A stretch of DNA of 64,000 nt from DATBLE01 sp050258035 (GTDB lineage: Bacteria; Actinomycetota; Thermoleophilia; Gaiellales; Gaiellaceae): the NCBI GenBank assembly GCA_050258035.1, contig JBLMYA010000047.1, positions 1 to 64,000 on the forward strand, read 5' to 3'. A program made the translations under genes and the position numbers. Positions 1 to 8,463 of the stretch are shown here, piece after piece (the stretch's first letter is position 1; every line of letters starts with the position of its first letter). The notes below the pieces were generated by a model. That model was given only the letters and a program-made list of their open reading frames with translations. It was not told the origin of the DNA and searched no databases.

Positions 1-612
1 ACCGGCCGCACGGTCTGGACCTACCGCACCGGCGGGGAGGTGAAGGGCGGGCTAACGCTCACCGGCAGTCGGCTCTTCGTCGGCTCGTACGACCACCATC
101 TCTACGCGCTGGACGCGCGCACCGGCGCGTTGATCTGGCGCGCGTCCGCCCAGGAGCGCCTCGGCAGCCGCGGGACGTTCTACTCCACCCCGGCCGCGGC
201 CTACGGGCGCGTCTACATCGGCTCGACCGACGGCAAGGTCTACTCGTTCGGAGCGGCGAGCGGGGAGCTGCGGTGGTCACAGTCCACCGGCGGCTACGTC
301 TACGCGTCGCCGGCGGTGTGGAAGGAGCGCATTCTGATCGGGTCGTACAGCGGCACGTTCTTCTCCCTCGACGCCGCGACCGGCGACGTGCAGTGGACCT
401 TCGACGCGAACGGCCCGATCTCCGGCTCGGCGAGCGTGATCGGAAACGCCGTCTACTTCTCCACCCTGAACGGCCGCACCTACGGGCTGAACGCCGCGAC
501 CGGGAAGCAGGTCTGGAGCTTCCCGGACGGCAAGTACTCCCCCGTCGTCGCAGGCCCCGACCGTCTCTACCTGACCGGGTACACGCGGCTGTACGGGATG
601 GTCAGCCGGTGA
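1..612 (+). CDS. PQQ-like beta-propeller repeat protein, 3' part
   Basis: The reading frame is open from the first base, so the gene begins left of the window. The visible 203 residues are successive propeller blades with the recurring pattern of a glycine, small residue and Asp-Ala-x-Thr-Gly followed by a Trp about four residues later (LDARTGALIW, LDAATGDVQW, LNAATGKQVW). This is the pyrrolo-quinoline-quinone/BamB-type repeat, an eight-bladed scaffold usually found in exported or membrane-anchored proteins. No catalytic residue can be assigned, and the N-terminus that would show a signal peptide is missing. The next two genes on the same strand concern surface polysaccharide, so a cell-envelope role is plausible but unproven. 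It ends 42 bp before the Wzz-like gene. Confidence 0.85.
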   Translation, partial: TGRTVWTYRTGGEVKGGLTLTGSRLFVGSYDHHLYALDARTGALIWRASAQERLGSRGTFYSTPAAAYGRVYIGSTDGKVYSFGAASGELRWSQSTGGYVYASPAVWKERILIGSYSGTFFSLDAATGDVQWTFDANGPISGSASVIGNAVYFSTLNGRTYGLNAATGKQVWSFPDGKYSPVVAGPDRLYLTGYTRLYGMVSR

Positions 613-638
613 CGCGCGACGCTGCCCGGGGGCTTCGG

Positions 639-644
639 TAGGGT
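639..644 (+). promoter_or_regulatory. -10 hexamer TAGGGT of the Wzz-like gene
   Basis: TAGGGT matches TANNNT and ends 10 bp before the ATG of the next gene. Transcription would begin 3-4 nt before the start codon, giving an almost leaderless message. No Shine-Dalgarno sequence is visible in the short gap. Confidence 0.45.
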
Positions 645-654
645 TGCCGAGCCG

Positions 655-1563
655 ATGAGCCGCGCCCCCCAGCAGGCTCCGCCGCCCGACGTCGACGCGG
701 AGCAGGAGGTCGATTTCGGCCGGTACTGGCGCGCGATCGCGGCGCGCTGGTGGCTGCCCGTGGGCGGCCTGATCGCCGGGCTCGTGATCGGCTACCTGGT
801 CTCGCTCGGGACGCATTCGTCGACGTACAAGGCGACCGCCCAGGTCTACCTCGGGCAGCCGCTCGCGCCCGGCGGCGCCGCGCCCGTCGGCTCCGCGCCG
901 ACCTCGCTCGGGCTGGTCTCGAACTTCGTCACGGCGGAGTCGACGATCAAGCGGGTGGCGGGGCAGGTCGGGCTGAGGCCGGGGCGGCTGCGCGGGCACG
1001 TGACCACGAAGCCGATCACCGGCATCACCGGCGCAAAGGTGGGGACGCCGGCGCCGCTGCTCGCGATCACCGTCACCGGCTCGCCGCCCAGGAAGGTCGC
1101 GGCGGCCGCGAACGCGCTCGGCGACCTCGTGATCAAGCAGGTCGCTCCCTACCAGACCGCCAAGATCCAGTCGCTCCGCGACCAGCTTGCCTACGACAAC
1201 GCGCAGCTGGAGGCGATCGCCAACCGGCTCCGCGCGGCGCAGACCCTGCAGGCGCAGGTGTTGAAGGACAAGACGATCAGCGCGACCGACAAGCTCGTTG
1301 CGCTCGCCAACCAGAACTCCGTGATCACGCAGGCGCTCCAGCAGCAGAACACGATCTCGCTCGACCGCTTCACCGTCCGGCAGCAGCTCTCGCTGGCGCA
1401 GGACATCGAGGTCGGGCGGATCGTCTCCGTGGCGTCGGCGGCGAAGACCGCCGGTGCGAACAGCCGCACCGGCGCGGCGGTCGGCGGCCTGATCGGCCTG
1501 ATCGTCGGCCTCCTCGCCGCGCTGCTCTGGGAGCCGCTCACGCGCCGCCAGACCGAGGCCTAG
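655..1563 (+). CDS. Wzz-like polysaccharide chain-length/export protein
   Basis: The 302-residue protein has a membrane segment at about residues 34-53 (WWLPVGGLIAGLVIGYLVSL), a long alpha/beta and coiled-coil extracytoplasmic part rich in Gln and Ala (about 165-255), and a second Gly-rich membrane segment at about 275-293. Two membrane spans bracketing a periplasmic coiled region is the Wzz/capsular co-polymerase topology. Family knowledge: such proteins set the chain length of polysaccharides made by the Wzx/Wzy route. No C-terminal tyrosine-kinase domain is present. It is followed 7 bp later by a GT2 gene on the same strand, probably co-transcribed. Confidence 0.75.
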   Translation: MSRAPQQAPPPDVDAEQEVDFGRYWRAIAARWWLPVGGLIAGLVIGYLVSLGTHSSTYKATAQVYLGQPLAPGGAAPVGSAPTSLGLVSNFVTAESTIKRVAGQVGLRPGRLRGHVTTKPITGITGAKVGTPAPLLAITVTGSPPRKVAAAANALGDLVIKQVAPYQTAKIQSLRDQLAYDNAQLEAIANRLRAAQTLQAQVLKDKTISATDKLVALANQNSVITQALQQQNTISLDRFTVRQQLSLAQDIEVGRIVSVASAAKTAGANSRTGAAVGGLIGLIVGLLAALLWEPLTRRQTEA

Positions 1564-1569
1564 GCCCAG

Positions 1570-2517
1570 GTGCTCGAGGGCAAGAGCATCGGGGTCGTCG
1601 TCCCCGCTCACGACGAGGAGGCGCTGATCGAGGAGACGCTCGGCGGCATCCCCGGATTCGTCGACCGGATCTACGTCGTCGACGACGCCTCGCGGGACGC
1701 CACGGTCGAGCGTGCCCGCGGGGCCGCGGCCGGGGATCCCCGGATCGAGGTGCTGACGCACGAGCGGAACGGCGGCGTCGGCGCGGCGATCGTGACGGGC
1801 TACAAGCGCGCGCTCGCGGACCACGTCGGGGTCACCTGCGTGATGGCGGCCGACAACCAGATGGATCCCGCCGATCTGGAGACGATCGCCGCGCCGGTCG
1901 TCCGCGGCGAGGTCGAGTACTCGAAGGCGAACCGGCTCTTCACCGGCCAGGCCTGGGATCTGATCCCGCACTACCGCTACCTCGGGAACGCCGTGCTGTC
2001 GCTGTTGACGAAGATCGCGTCCGGCTACTGGCACGTCGCCGACTCGCAGTCGGGATACACGGCGGTCGCCCACCACACGCTGGAGGAGCTCGACCTCGAC
2101 CGGCTCTACCCGCGCTACGGCTTCCCGAACGACATGCTCGTCCACCTGAACGTCGTCAACGCGCGCGTCCGGGACGTGCCGTCGCGCCCGGTCTACGGCG
2201 TCGGCGAGCGCTCCGGGATCAGGCTGCGCAAGGTCGTCCCGCGCATCTCCTGGCTGCTCCTGAAGGCGTTCTTCTGGCGGATGAAGGAGAAGTACGTGAT
2301 CCGCGACTTCCACCCGCTCGTCTTCTTCTATCTGGGCGGGCTGGCGATGGGGCTGGCCGGGCTGGCCCTCGGGATCGCACTGATCGTCCTGCGCATCCTC
2401 GGCCACTCGATCACCGCGGCAACAGGTGTGCTGGTCGCGCTCCTCCTGATCTTCGGCTCGCAGTTCACCCTGTTCGCCATGTGGTTCGACATGGAGTCGA
2501 ATAAAGACCTGAAGTAG
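1570..2517 (+). CDS. Family 2 glycosyltransferase (dolichyl/polyprenyl-phosphate sugar synthase type)
   Basis: The 315-residue protein opens with the GT-A signature GVVVPAHDEEALIEETL, followed by VVDDASRDAT and the acceptor/metal region AADNQMDPADL at about residue 97. The C-terminus has two membrane spans (about 255-277 and 282-303). This is the layout of enzymes that transfer a sugar from a nucleotide donor to a lipid phosphate on the inner membrane face. The start is GTG. The last ten codons (FDMESNKDLK plus stop) coincide with the core of a repeat that recurs elsewhere in this window; FDME-type endings look normal for this family, so the repeat core may derive from this gene. Confidence 0.85.
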   Translation: MLEGKSIGVVVPAHDEEALIEETLGGIPGFVDRIYVVDDASRDATVERARGAAAGDPRIEVLTHERNGGVGAAIVTGYKRALADHVGVTCVMAADNQMDPADLETIAAPVVRGEVEYSKANRLFTGQAWDLIPHYRYLGNAVLSLLTKIASGYWHVADSQSGYTAVAHHTLEELDLDRLYPRYGFPNDMLVHLNVVNARVRDVPSRPVYGVGERSGIRLRKVVPRISWLLLKAFFWRMKEKYVIRDFHPLVFFYLGGLAMGLAGLALGIALIVLRILGHSITAATGVLVALLLIFGSQFTLFAMWFDMESNKDLK

Positions 2518-2577
2518 GCCGGCTTCCGAAGCGGGCTTGCGGGCTGGCTGTGGTGCCGGTGCGACCGATCTGCAACC
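2486..2577 (+). repeat. Dispersed element, copy A (right half only)
   Basis: It starts inside the 3' end of the GT2 gene with GACATGGAGTCGAATAAAGA, runs through the stop codon, a GCTTCCGAAGC stem and GCGGGCTTG, and ends in TGCAACC. The same order of blocks is found in the two complete copies at about 8.2 and 12.0 kb. The TGCAACC-led left half and the 10-bp repeat arrays are absent here; GT2 coding sequence lies in their place. Confidence 0.7.
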
Positions 2578-2684
2578 AGAGGTGAGTTTGGCAGTGGCGA
2601 GCACCGGTTACCGTGGCCAGGCTGAGGCCCGCGGGGCAACGCTCGCCAGGAGGGCCGCCTTACCCGGTACCAGTCATCCGCCTT

Positions 2685-3477
2685 CATGACGCGTCGTTCG
2701 CGAGCGTCGTCGACGCGCGCACGAGAGCGGTTGTCGTCAGCTCGGTGCAGTGGTGCAACGGCTACCGGGTCGATCTCGAGGCGCTCGGGAAGCTCTGCCG
2801 GGAGTGCGGCGCGCTGCTCGTCGTCGACGCGATCCAGGATCTCGGCGCGCTCGAGCTCGTCGTCCGGCGGGCGGAGATCGACCTGCTCGTCGCGGGAGGC
2901 CACAGGTGGCTCAACTCGCCGTTCGGTTGCGGCCTCCTCTACGTGCGCAGGGAGACGCTGCCCGCGCTCGACCCGGCGTCGTGGGGCTATCTGGGGCTTC
3001 CGGAGCCCGACGGCGGCTGGCCGCGCTACTTCTCGACGCCGTCGATCACGCCGTTCCGCCCCTGCGTCCTTCCCGACACGGCGAAGAGCTTCGAGATCAA
3101 CGGCACCGCCAATGACCCGGGCGCGGCCGCGCTCGGAGCCTCGCTCGCCCTCGTCAACGCGATCGGGATCGACGCAGTCGAGGCGCAGGTGCTCGGCCTC
3201 GCGCGGACGCTCTACGAGGAGCTCGAGCCGCCGGCGTCCGTCTCATCACGCGTCCGGAGGACGCTGCCCGCTCGGGGATCACGACCTTCCTCGTCTCCGG
3301 GAACCGGCCGAGAACGAGACCTTCCTCGATCGGCTGCTCGACGAGCGCATTTACGTCTCGCTCCGCTACACGTCCGGAGTCGGCGGGATCCGGGTCTCGA
3401 CGCACTGGTTCAACGACGAGTCGGACCTCGAGACGCTGCTCGGCGCGGTCAAGCGCCTCACCGCGCGCCGGCGGTGA
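2685..3477 (+). pseudogene. Class V aminotransferase / cysteine-desulfurase-like gene, decayed
   Basis: The residual protein shows the PLP fold-type I core: RAVVVSSVQWCNGYRVDLEAL, then VVDAIQDLGAL with the PLP-binding Asp, then GGHRWLNSPFGCG. In the family this last motif holds the catalytic lysine (GHKWL); here it is Arg. The first third of the enzyme is missing. Reading continues only by changing frame twice: near 3233 (into GVRLITRPEDAARSGITTFL) and near 3312 (into ENETFLDRLLDERIYVSLRY), then to the stop with the normal C-terminal domain. Truncation, two frameshifts and a lost lysine together show a dead gene. It begins about 110 bp after repeat copy A. Confidence 0.85.
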
Positions 3478-3779
3478 GTCCCCCCGCGGAACGCGTCGAG
3501 GCGCAACGGCCACGCCACCTCCACGATCGCGCCACTGACATCCGCGAGCGGACGAAGCGCGAGGTCAACCGGGCATCAGCCCGGCGCCTGCGTGCTCCGC
3601 GATCGCGGCGGAGTCGCCTGATGGTCGAAGGCGGCGTGGCTGATGGGATCACATCGGGCGTCTCGAGGTCGTCCGGCGAGCATGTGGCCAGCGGATTCTC
3701 GGCGAACGGTCGATGATGATTCGGTGCCGCGCGCCGACGATCTCGAAGCCGGCGGCGCCGTGGTAGGTGAGACTCGCGC
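3478..3779. other. Intergenic stretch with no recognisable gene
   Basis: It lies between the aminotransferase relic and the stop of panE. Short open frames here have no recognisable domain and no convincing codon bias. No hairpin terminator or repeat copy was found. Confidence 0.5.
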
Positions 3780-4703
3780 TCACGCCAGACCTCGTATTGA
3801 CTCCCAGCCCTTGACGAGGGCGACGAAGGCACGGTTGAGCGGAACGGCAACTCCCTGCTCGTCGGCAGCCTTCACGACCGCGCCGTTGATGACGTCGATT
3901 TCCGTGCGTCGGCCGGCCTCGAAGTCCTGCAGCATCGATCCCTTGGTCGGGCCGGCCCGCTCCAGCAAGGCGAGGATCGTCCCGATCCGCTCCTCGGCGT
4001 CGATCGGGTAGCCCAGCGCCTGGGCGACCGTGGTGGCCTCACGGACGGCGTCGGCCAGGAGTTCGCCGACCTGCTCGTGGGCTCCCAGCGCGCCGGCGTT
4101 CATCCCGGTGAGCGCTGCCGGCGGCAGCGTGGCCGCGTTCAAGATCAACTTCTTCCAGATCTCCGGCCGCACCGGCGACGTGACAGCGGTGGCGAGCCCC
4201 GCACGCTCGAGGGCCTCGGCGAGCCGCTCCGCGCGCCCGGCGTCACCGTCGACGAACGTGCCCACGAAGGTTGGCTGGTCGGCGGGGTGCAGCACCACTC
4301 CGGGCTCGACGATCAGCCCACTGTTGTACGTGACCCCGACGACCACCTGCTCGGGCGGGAAGGCCGAAGCCAGCACGTCGCCGTTCCCCCAGCCGTTCTG
4401 GAGCGACGCCACCACCGTCTCCGGGCCGACCAGCGGCTGCGCGAGATCGGCCGCGGACGCCGTGTGGTAGCACTTGACGAAGAAGACGACCGCGTCGACG
4501 ATGCCCACGGACGACGCGTCGCTCGTCGCCGGCACTCGCGTCGTGGTGTGGTCGTCGCCGCGGACGATCGTGACGCCCTCGGTGTTGACCTTCTCGACCA
4601 GCGGCTCGGCGACGTCGACTAGCGTGACCTCGTTGCCTCCGCGCGCGAGCGCCGCGCCGAAGATCGATCCCATCGCTCCGGCTCCGACGATGGCGATTCT
4701 CAT
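3780..4703 (-). CDS. panE: 2-dehydropantoate 2-reductase (ketopantoate reductase family)
   Basis: The 307-residue protein starts with the Rossmann motif MRIAIVGAGAMGS (GxGxxG). It contains NGWGN at about residue 105, the expected substrate-pocket lysine in WKKLILNAA, and the C-terminal helical domain with SMLQDFEAGRRTEID, which is highly typical of ApbA/PanE. The family reduces 2-dehydropantoate to pantoate with NADPH in coenzyme A synthesis; paralogues act on other 2-oxoacids, so the symbol is provisional. The ATG was chosen because GAGGAGG lies 6 bp upstream and the longer frame adds only non-conserved residues. No pantothenate neighbours are present. Confidence 0.85.
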   Translation of the reverse strand: MRIAIVGAGAMGSIFGAALARGGNEVTLVDVAEPLVEKVNTEGVTIVRGDDHTTTRVPATSDASSVGIVDAVVFFVKCYHTASAADLAQPLVGPETVVASLQNGWGNGDVLASAFPPEQVVVGVTYNSGLIVEPGVVLHPADQPTFVGTFVDGDAGRAERLAEALERAGLATAVTSPVRPEIWKKLILNAATLPPAALTGMNAGALGAHEQVGELLADAVREATTVAQALGYPIDAEERIGTILALLERAGPTKGSMLQDFEAGRRTEIDVINGAVVKAADEQGVAVPLNRAFVALVKGWESIRGLA

Positions 4704-5146
4704 GCTTGCCTCCTCTCGATTCCACCCTGCGGATTCCTCGCGCAATCCGACAGCCAGCTCCTCTCGCTCGAGATCTCCGGGCACTCGCGTGGATGACTCG
4801 CGGTAGGACGCGATGGCCGAGCTACCCGCCGAGCGCGCGTGCCGGACGCGCGCGGGTCTCCCTCGAGGAGATTATCCGGCTGGGCTGAGTAGCGCTGCGC
4901 GGACGGCACCACCGTGCGGGGGGACCGCGGCGGCGGGGTGGAGCTCTTCCTCGAGCTGCGGCGCACCGGGCTCTCGGCCAGTTCCTGCGGGGGACGGGCG
5001 CGTCCTGGCTCCGCGACGCCGGAGACAGACTCGTCTCCCGCGCTACCGCGGGAGTCTCGGCGGGCTCGTGCCCGACGGCGAGGCGCCGAGGCGCTACCCC
5101 TGACCCCAGCGGTCGGCGCAGACGGCCGCTCGAACAAGGACCCGCG
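4704..5146. other. Intergenic region between panE and cyclase-ATPase gene 1
   Basis: About 440 bp with no gene I can support. The short open frames are low-complexity Arg/Ser/Pro translations. The right edge holds a diverged copy of the repeat core. Confidence 0.5.
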
Positions 5147-5150
5147 CTAG
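5119..5150 (+). repeat. Dispersed element, diverged core copy G
   Basis: GACGGCCGCTCGAACAAGGA followed by CCCGCGCTAG aligns with the core of copies A and B; within TCGAACAA-N-GACC 12 of 13 positions agree, but only about 20 of 33 overall. Its terminal TAG lies over the stop codon of the minus-strand cyclase gene, the same position that copy E holds at the third cyclase gene. The match is weak on its own and gains support from its position. Confidence 0.4.
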
Positions 5151-8023
5151 CGGCCCGCCCCTGCGCGCAGCGCTTCGACGGCCTGTGCGACCCGCCTCGC
5201 CGCGACCAGATTCTCCTTCTGCTCGTACAGCTCCAGGGCTTCCGCATAGGCGGCCGTCGCCTCGTCCGGCCGTCCCGACGCGGCGAGGATGTCGGCGAGC
5301 TGGACGAGGCTGTCGCCCTTGAAGTTCGGCATGTCCGAGTCGGCGGCTGCCGCGAGAGCCTCCCGAGCGTGTTCTTCTGCCTCGTTCAGTGAGCCCCGCG
5401 ACATGTGCACGGCTGCTTGCGCCATGTGGACGAGGTTGAGCGTGTTCCAGTCGTCGTTCGCCATCGACTGGCGCGCCAGGTCGACGAACGGTTCAGCTTC
5501 GGCCGGACGGTCCTGGAGGACGAGGCAGAGTCCGAGGCATGCCGCCCGGGTCGAGAGGAAGCCCTTCTCGCCGAGTTCTTCGAGGACCTTGCACGCTTCG
5601 CGTAGCACGGCCTCCGCCGCAGGAAGATCCCCCGCGAGGCGCTCGATGTCGAAAAGCTCCTGGGAGCTCCCGGCCGCAAGAATCGGAAGTCCCAGTTCCT
5701 CGAGCATCGCCCTCCCTTCCTTCCAGTTCTGACGCGCCTCGTCGAAGCGGCCCGAGAGCGCAAGGAGCGCTCCCTGCTCCTGGCGGGCGATCGCCTCCAC
5801 CTGCCTCGACGAGGTCTGCTCGAGAACGTCGCGGCATCGCGCCACCGCCTCCCCAGCCGGGGTCGGCCCGTACCAGCTGCTGATCAGGTACCAGATCAGG
5901 ATCTGCGCCTCGTCGCGACCGCTGCGCGCACGGCGCGCGCTGCCGAGGCCTCGGGCGAATGCCTCGTCGCCTGACTTCCCCTGCCAGAAGTCTGTGAGCC
6001 CGACCAGAAACCACGCACGTGCCAGCCCGAGATCGTCGCGGTGCCGCTCGAGGACGGGAATCGCCTTCCGGACGAGCTCGGCTCCTGCCCCGATGTCCGA
6101 CTCGTTCAGCCACAGCCCGACAGCGACGAGGCCCACACGCGCACGCCACTCGGCCACCTCGTCGCCTGCAGCCGATGCATCGTTGACGACCTTGTTAAGG
6201 ATCGACTGGGCTGGCTTCAGTTCGCCCCGCTCGACCAGCGCGGAGGCCAACTCGACTCGCACCTCTCGCTGCGCTGGATCCTCCTTCGGGATCACGCCCG
6301 TCGCCCGCTCGAGCAGCTTGACTGCGGCGGCCGCGTCGCCGCGATCGGCCGCGCGCTCTCCGGCCGTCCGTAGATGAACCGCGGCGCGCGCGGCGAGCTC
6401 TGCGCTCTCATCGACCAGGCCCAGTTCGGCCCCGTAACCGTGAGCCTGCTCGAAGTGGTAGCCGAGGATCTCGTCGAACTCGACCAGATCGGGGGCGCGC
6501 TGCTCGAGCCACTCGGCGAAGCGCCGGTGCAACACCACCCGGCTCGCTTTCGGAAGGGCTTCATAGGCGGCATCCCGGATGAGGAGATGCCGAAACCGGA
6601 AGCCGTCGTCGCCGGGCAACTGAGCTCGGTCGGGACGGATCAGATCCTTCCGGGTCAGGAGCGCCAGTCTGGGCGTGATCTGGGTCTCCTCGGGGGCGAG
6701 CGCCTGAACGGCGCCGCGGTGGAAGAGCTCTCCTTCAACGGCGCCGCGCTCGAGTATGGCGCGCTCGGGGGGTTCGAGCTGGTCGAGGCGGGCAGCGAGG
6801 AGGGCGCGGAGCGTCGGCGGGACGTCGACGGCCTCGTCGTCGGCGGCCATCGCCAGCATCTCCGTGACGAAGAGCGGATTCCCGCCGGCAGCGTGGGCGA
6901 TTCGCTCCCGCAGCTCGGACGGCAGAGGGGCGATTAGCTCTTCGACCGCCGCAGCTGGCAGCGGTTCGAGGTGCAGCGCGACCGGCCAGTCGCCACGCTG
7001 CGTGAGCAGCTCGGGACGGGCCATGCAGAGGAGCAGGATCGGCGATCCCGCCGAGAGCAGCGCAACGCCCTCGACGAGATCGAGGAACGTCTGCACGCCC
7101 CACTGGATGTCGTCGAACACGACCACCAGCGGCGCCTGTTCCTCGAGCAGCTTGCGGAACGCCCAGCCGATCTCCTCGGCGGAAGTACTCTGCTCGGCCT
7201 CGCCGAGGAGCGACCGGATCGACCCGGCCGCGACCGGGTCCGACGGTGCTGCTTCGAGCTGTTTGATCACCTCCACCACGGGCCAGTACGTGATCCCCTC
7301 GCCGTATGGAAGGCACCTGCCACGGACGACCCGCACGCCGAGCGCGGACAGCGCTTCCGCGACGAGCCGGGATTTGCCGATCCCCGGGTCGCCGACCACG
7401 GTGAGGAGCTCGCATCGACCGGTCAAGGCGCGCTCCCACGCTTCCCGGATGAAACTCAGCTCGCGGTCGCGGCCGACGAAGCGCGACTCGTGTGATCTCT
7501 CCGGCGCCTCGTGTACCGAGATGAGCCGGTGCGCCGCAACCGGCTCGGCCTTGCCTTTCAGCTCGAGCGGCTCCACCGGCTCGACCTCGACAGCACGGCG
7601 GACGAGTTCGAGCGTCGCCTCGCCGATCAGGATCTCGTCGGGGTCGGCGGCGTTCTGCAGACGGGCAGCGACGTTGACCGCGTCGCCGGCGGCCAGGCGC
7701 TCCTCGGTGCCGGTGACAACCTCGCCCGTTGTGACGCCGATCCGCCCATGGACAGCGAGCTCCGGGAACGCCTCGCGCATCTCCGCCGCCGCTCGGCAGG
7801 CGCGGAGTGCGTCGTCTTCGTGCACCTGCGGCACCCCGAACACGGCCATCACCGCGTCGCCGATGAACTTCTCGACCGTGCCTTCGTGTGACTCGACGAT
7901 CGCCTTCATCCGATCGAAGTAGCGAGCGAGGATGCCCTGCAGCGCCTCAGGATCGAGCGACTCGCCCAGAGCGGTGGAGCCGACGACGTCGCAGAAGAGC
8001 ACGGTGACCACCTTGCGGTGCAC
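5147..8023 (-). CDS. Class III nucleotide cyclase - AAA ATPase - TPR signalling protein 1
   Basis: The 958-residue protein carries an N-terminal class III cyclase homology domain (about 3-170), with metal aspartates Asp12 (FCDVVGST) and Asp56 (KFIGDAVMAVFG), base-recognising Lys52 and Asp114, and transition-state Asn117 and Arg121 (GDAVNVAARL). All catalytic positions look intact. A P-loop domain follows (GDPGIGKS 211-218; Walker B LVVVFDDIQW), then a long TPR-like helical region to the end. Known relatives are large soluble signal-integrating ATPases; the product (cAMP or cGMP) cannot be told. The frame is open further upstream through the repeat, but GTG before HRKVVTVLF matches the usual start of the family. 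It diverges from signalling protein 2. Confidence 0.85.
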   Translation of the reverse strand: MHRKVVTVLFCDVVGSTALGESLDPEALQGILARYFDRMKAIVESHEGTVEKFIGDAVMAVFGVPQVHEDDALRACRAAAEMREAFPELAVHGRIGVTTGEVVTGTEERLAAGDAVNVAARLQNAADPDEILIGEATLELVRRAVEVEPVEPLELKGKAEPVAAHRLISVHEAPERSHESRFVGRDRELSFIREAWERALTGRCELLTVVGDPGIGKSRLVAEALSALGVRVVRGRCLPYGEGITYWPVVEVIKQLEAAPSDPVAAGSIRSLLGEAEQSTSAEEIGWAFRKLLEEQAPLVVVFDDIQWGVQTFLDLVEGVALLSAGSPILLLCMARPELLTQRGDWPVALHLEPLPAAAVEELIAPLPSELRERIAHAAGGNPLFVTEMLAMAADDEAVDVPPTLRALLAARLDQLEPPERAILERGAVEGELFHRGAVQALAPEETQITPRLALLTRKDLIRPDRAQLPGDDGFRFRHLLIRDAAYEALPKASRVVLHRRFAEWLEQRAPDLVEFDEILGYHFEQAHGYGAELGLVDESAELAARAAVHLRTAGERAADRGDAAAAVKLLERATGVIPKEDPAQREVRVELASALVERGELKPAQSILNKVVNDASAAGDEVAEWRARVGLVAVGLWLNESDIGAGAELVRKAIPVLERHRDDLGLARAWFLVGLTDFWQGKSGDEAFARGLGSARRARSGRDEAQILIWYLISSWYGPTPAGEAVARCRDVLEQTSSRQVEAIARQEQGALLALSGRFDEARQNWKEGRAMLEELGLPILAAGSSQELFDIERLAGDLPAAEAVLREACKVLEELGEKGFLSTRAACLGLCLVLQDRPAEAEPFVDLARQSMANDDWNTLNLVHMAQAAVHMSRGSLNEAEEHAREALAAAADSDMPNFKGDSLVQLADILAASGRPDEATAAYAEALELYEQKENLVAARRVAQAVEALRAGAGR

Positions 8024-8070
8024 TCGGGGATCATCTCGCGCGATTGGTAGGAACGGAAGCCGACCTTCTC

Positions 8071-8288
8071 TGCAACCACTCTGCAACCGAACGCATCGAC
8101 ACAGAACGACACGAAACGTCACGAAGAGCGCGTCAGAACGGGCTCTGACTGAACCAGACGACACCCACCGACACAGGACGACACCGAACGACACGAACGC
8201 CGTCGACATGGAGTCGAACAAAGACCTGAAGTAGAACGGCTTCGGAAGCGGACTTGACGGTGGGCGGCGTTTGTAACCCGTGTGCACC
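8071..8288 (+). repeat. Dispersed element, complete copy B
   Basis: Order of blocks: TGCAACC twice; first array of three 10-bp units (GACACAGAAC, GACACGAAAC, GTCACGAAGA; 8098-8127); a 32-bp spacer; second array of four units (8160-8199; GACACCCACC to GACACGAACG); the core beginning GACATGGAGTCGAACAAAGA and ending in a TAG at 8234; a GCTTCGGAAGC stem; and GTAACC then GTGCACC. The units are exactly 10 bp apart, so the motif would face the same side of the helix. It fills the gap between two divergent cyclase-ATPase genes, where promoters must also lie. Confidence 0.8.
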
Positions 8289-8451
8289 AATGCGATTCGT
8301 CGCGCATCGCAGAGTTCTTCTCCCTGACACTCGGCCGACCGAAGGGGCCGGCCGTACTCGGGAGGGGCAGCTCGACTCTCTCGCACGGGAGCGGAAGCTG
8401 TCCGTATTGTCCCGGTCGAGCGGTCGGTCTGAGCGTCTCGGGAGGGTGCCC

Positions 8452-8457
8452 TAGACT
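8452..8457 (+). promoter_or_regulatory. -10 hexamer TAGACT of cyclase-ATPase gene 2
   Basis: TAGACT ends exactly 6 bp before the ATG, so transcription would start at or within a base of the start codon. There is no Shine-Dalgarno sequence, which agrees with a leaderless message. Confidence 0.55.
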
Positions 8458-8463
8458 CAGTCG

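Noticed and set aside
1846..1875. AADNQMDP in the GT2 gene as a lost DxD motif
   Set aside because: The QMDP form with one Asp before it appears normal for this GT2 subfamily, so it is not evidence of inactivity.
277..2604. Long minus-strand open frame across the Wzz-like and GT2 genes
   Set aside because: Arg/Asp-rich shadow of two clear plus-strand genes; no domain.
8098..8199. Short regularly spaced repeats that could suggest a CRISPR array
   Set aside because: Units are 10 bp and contiguous, without 30-40-bp spacers; no cas gene is present. They are phased direct repeats.
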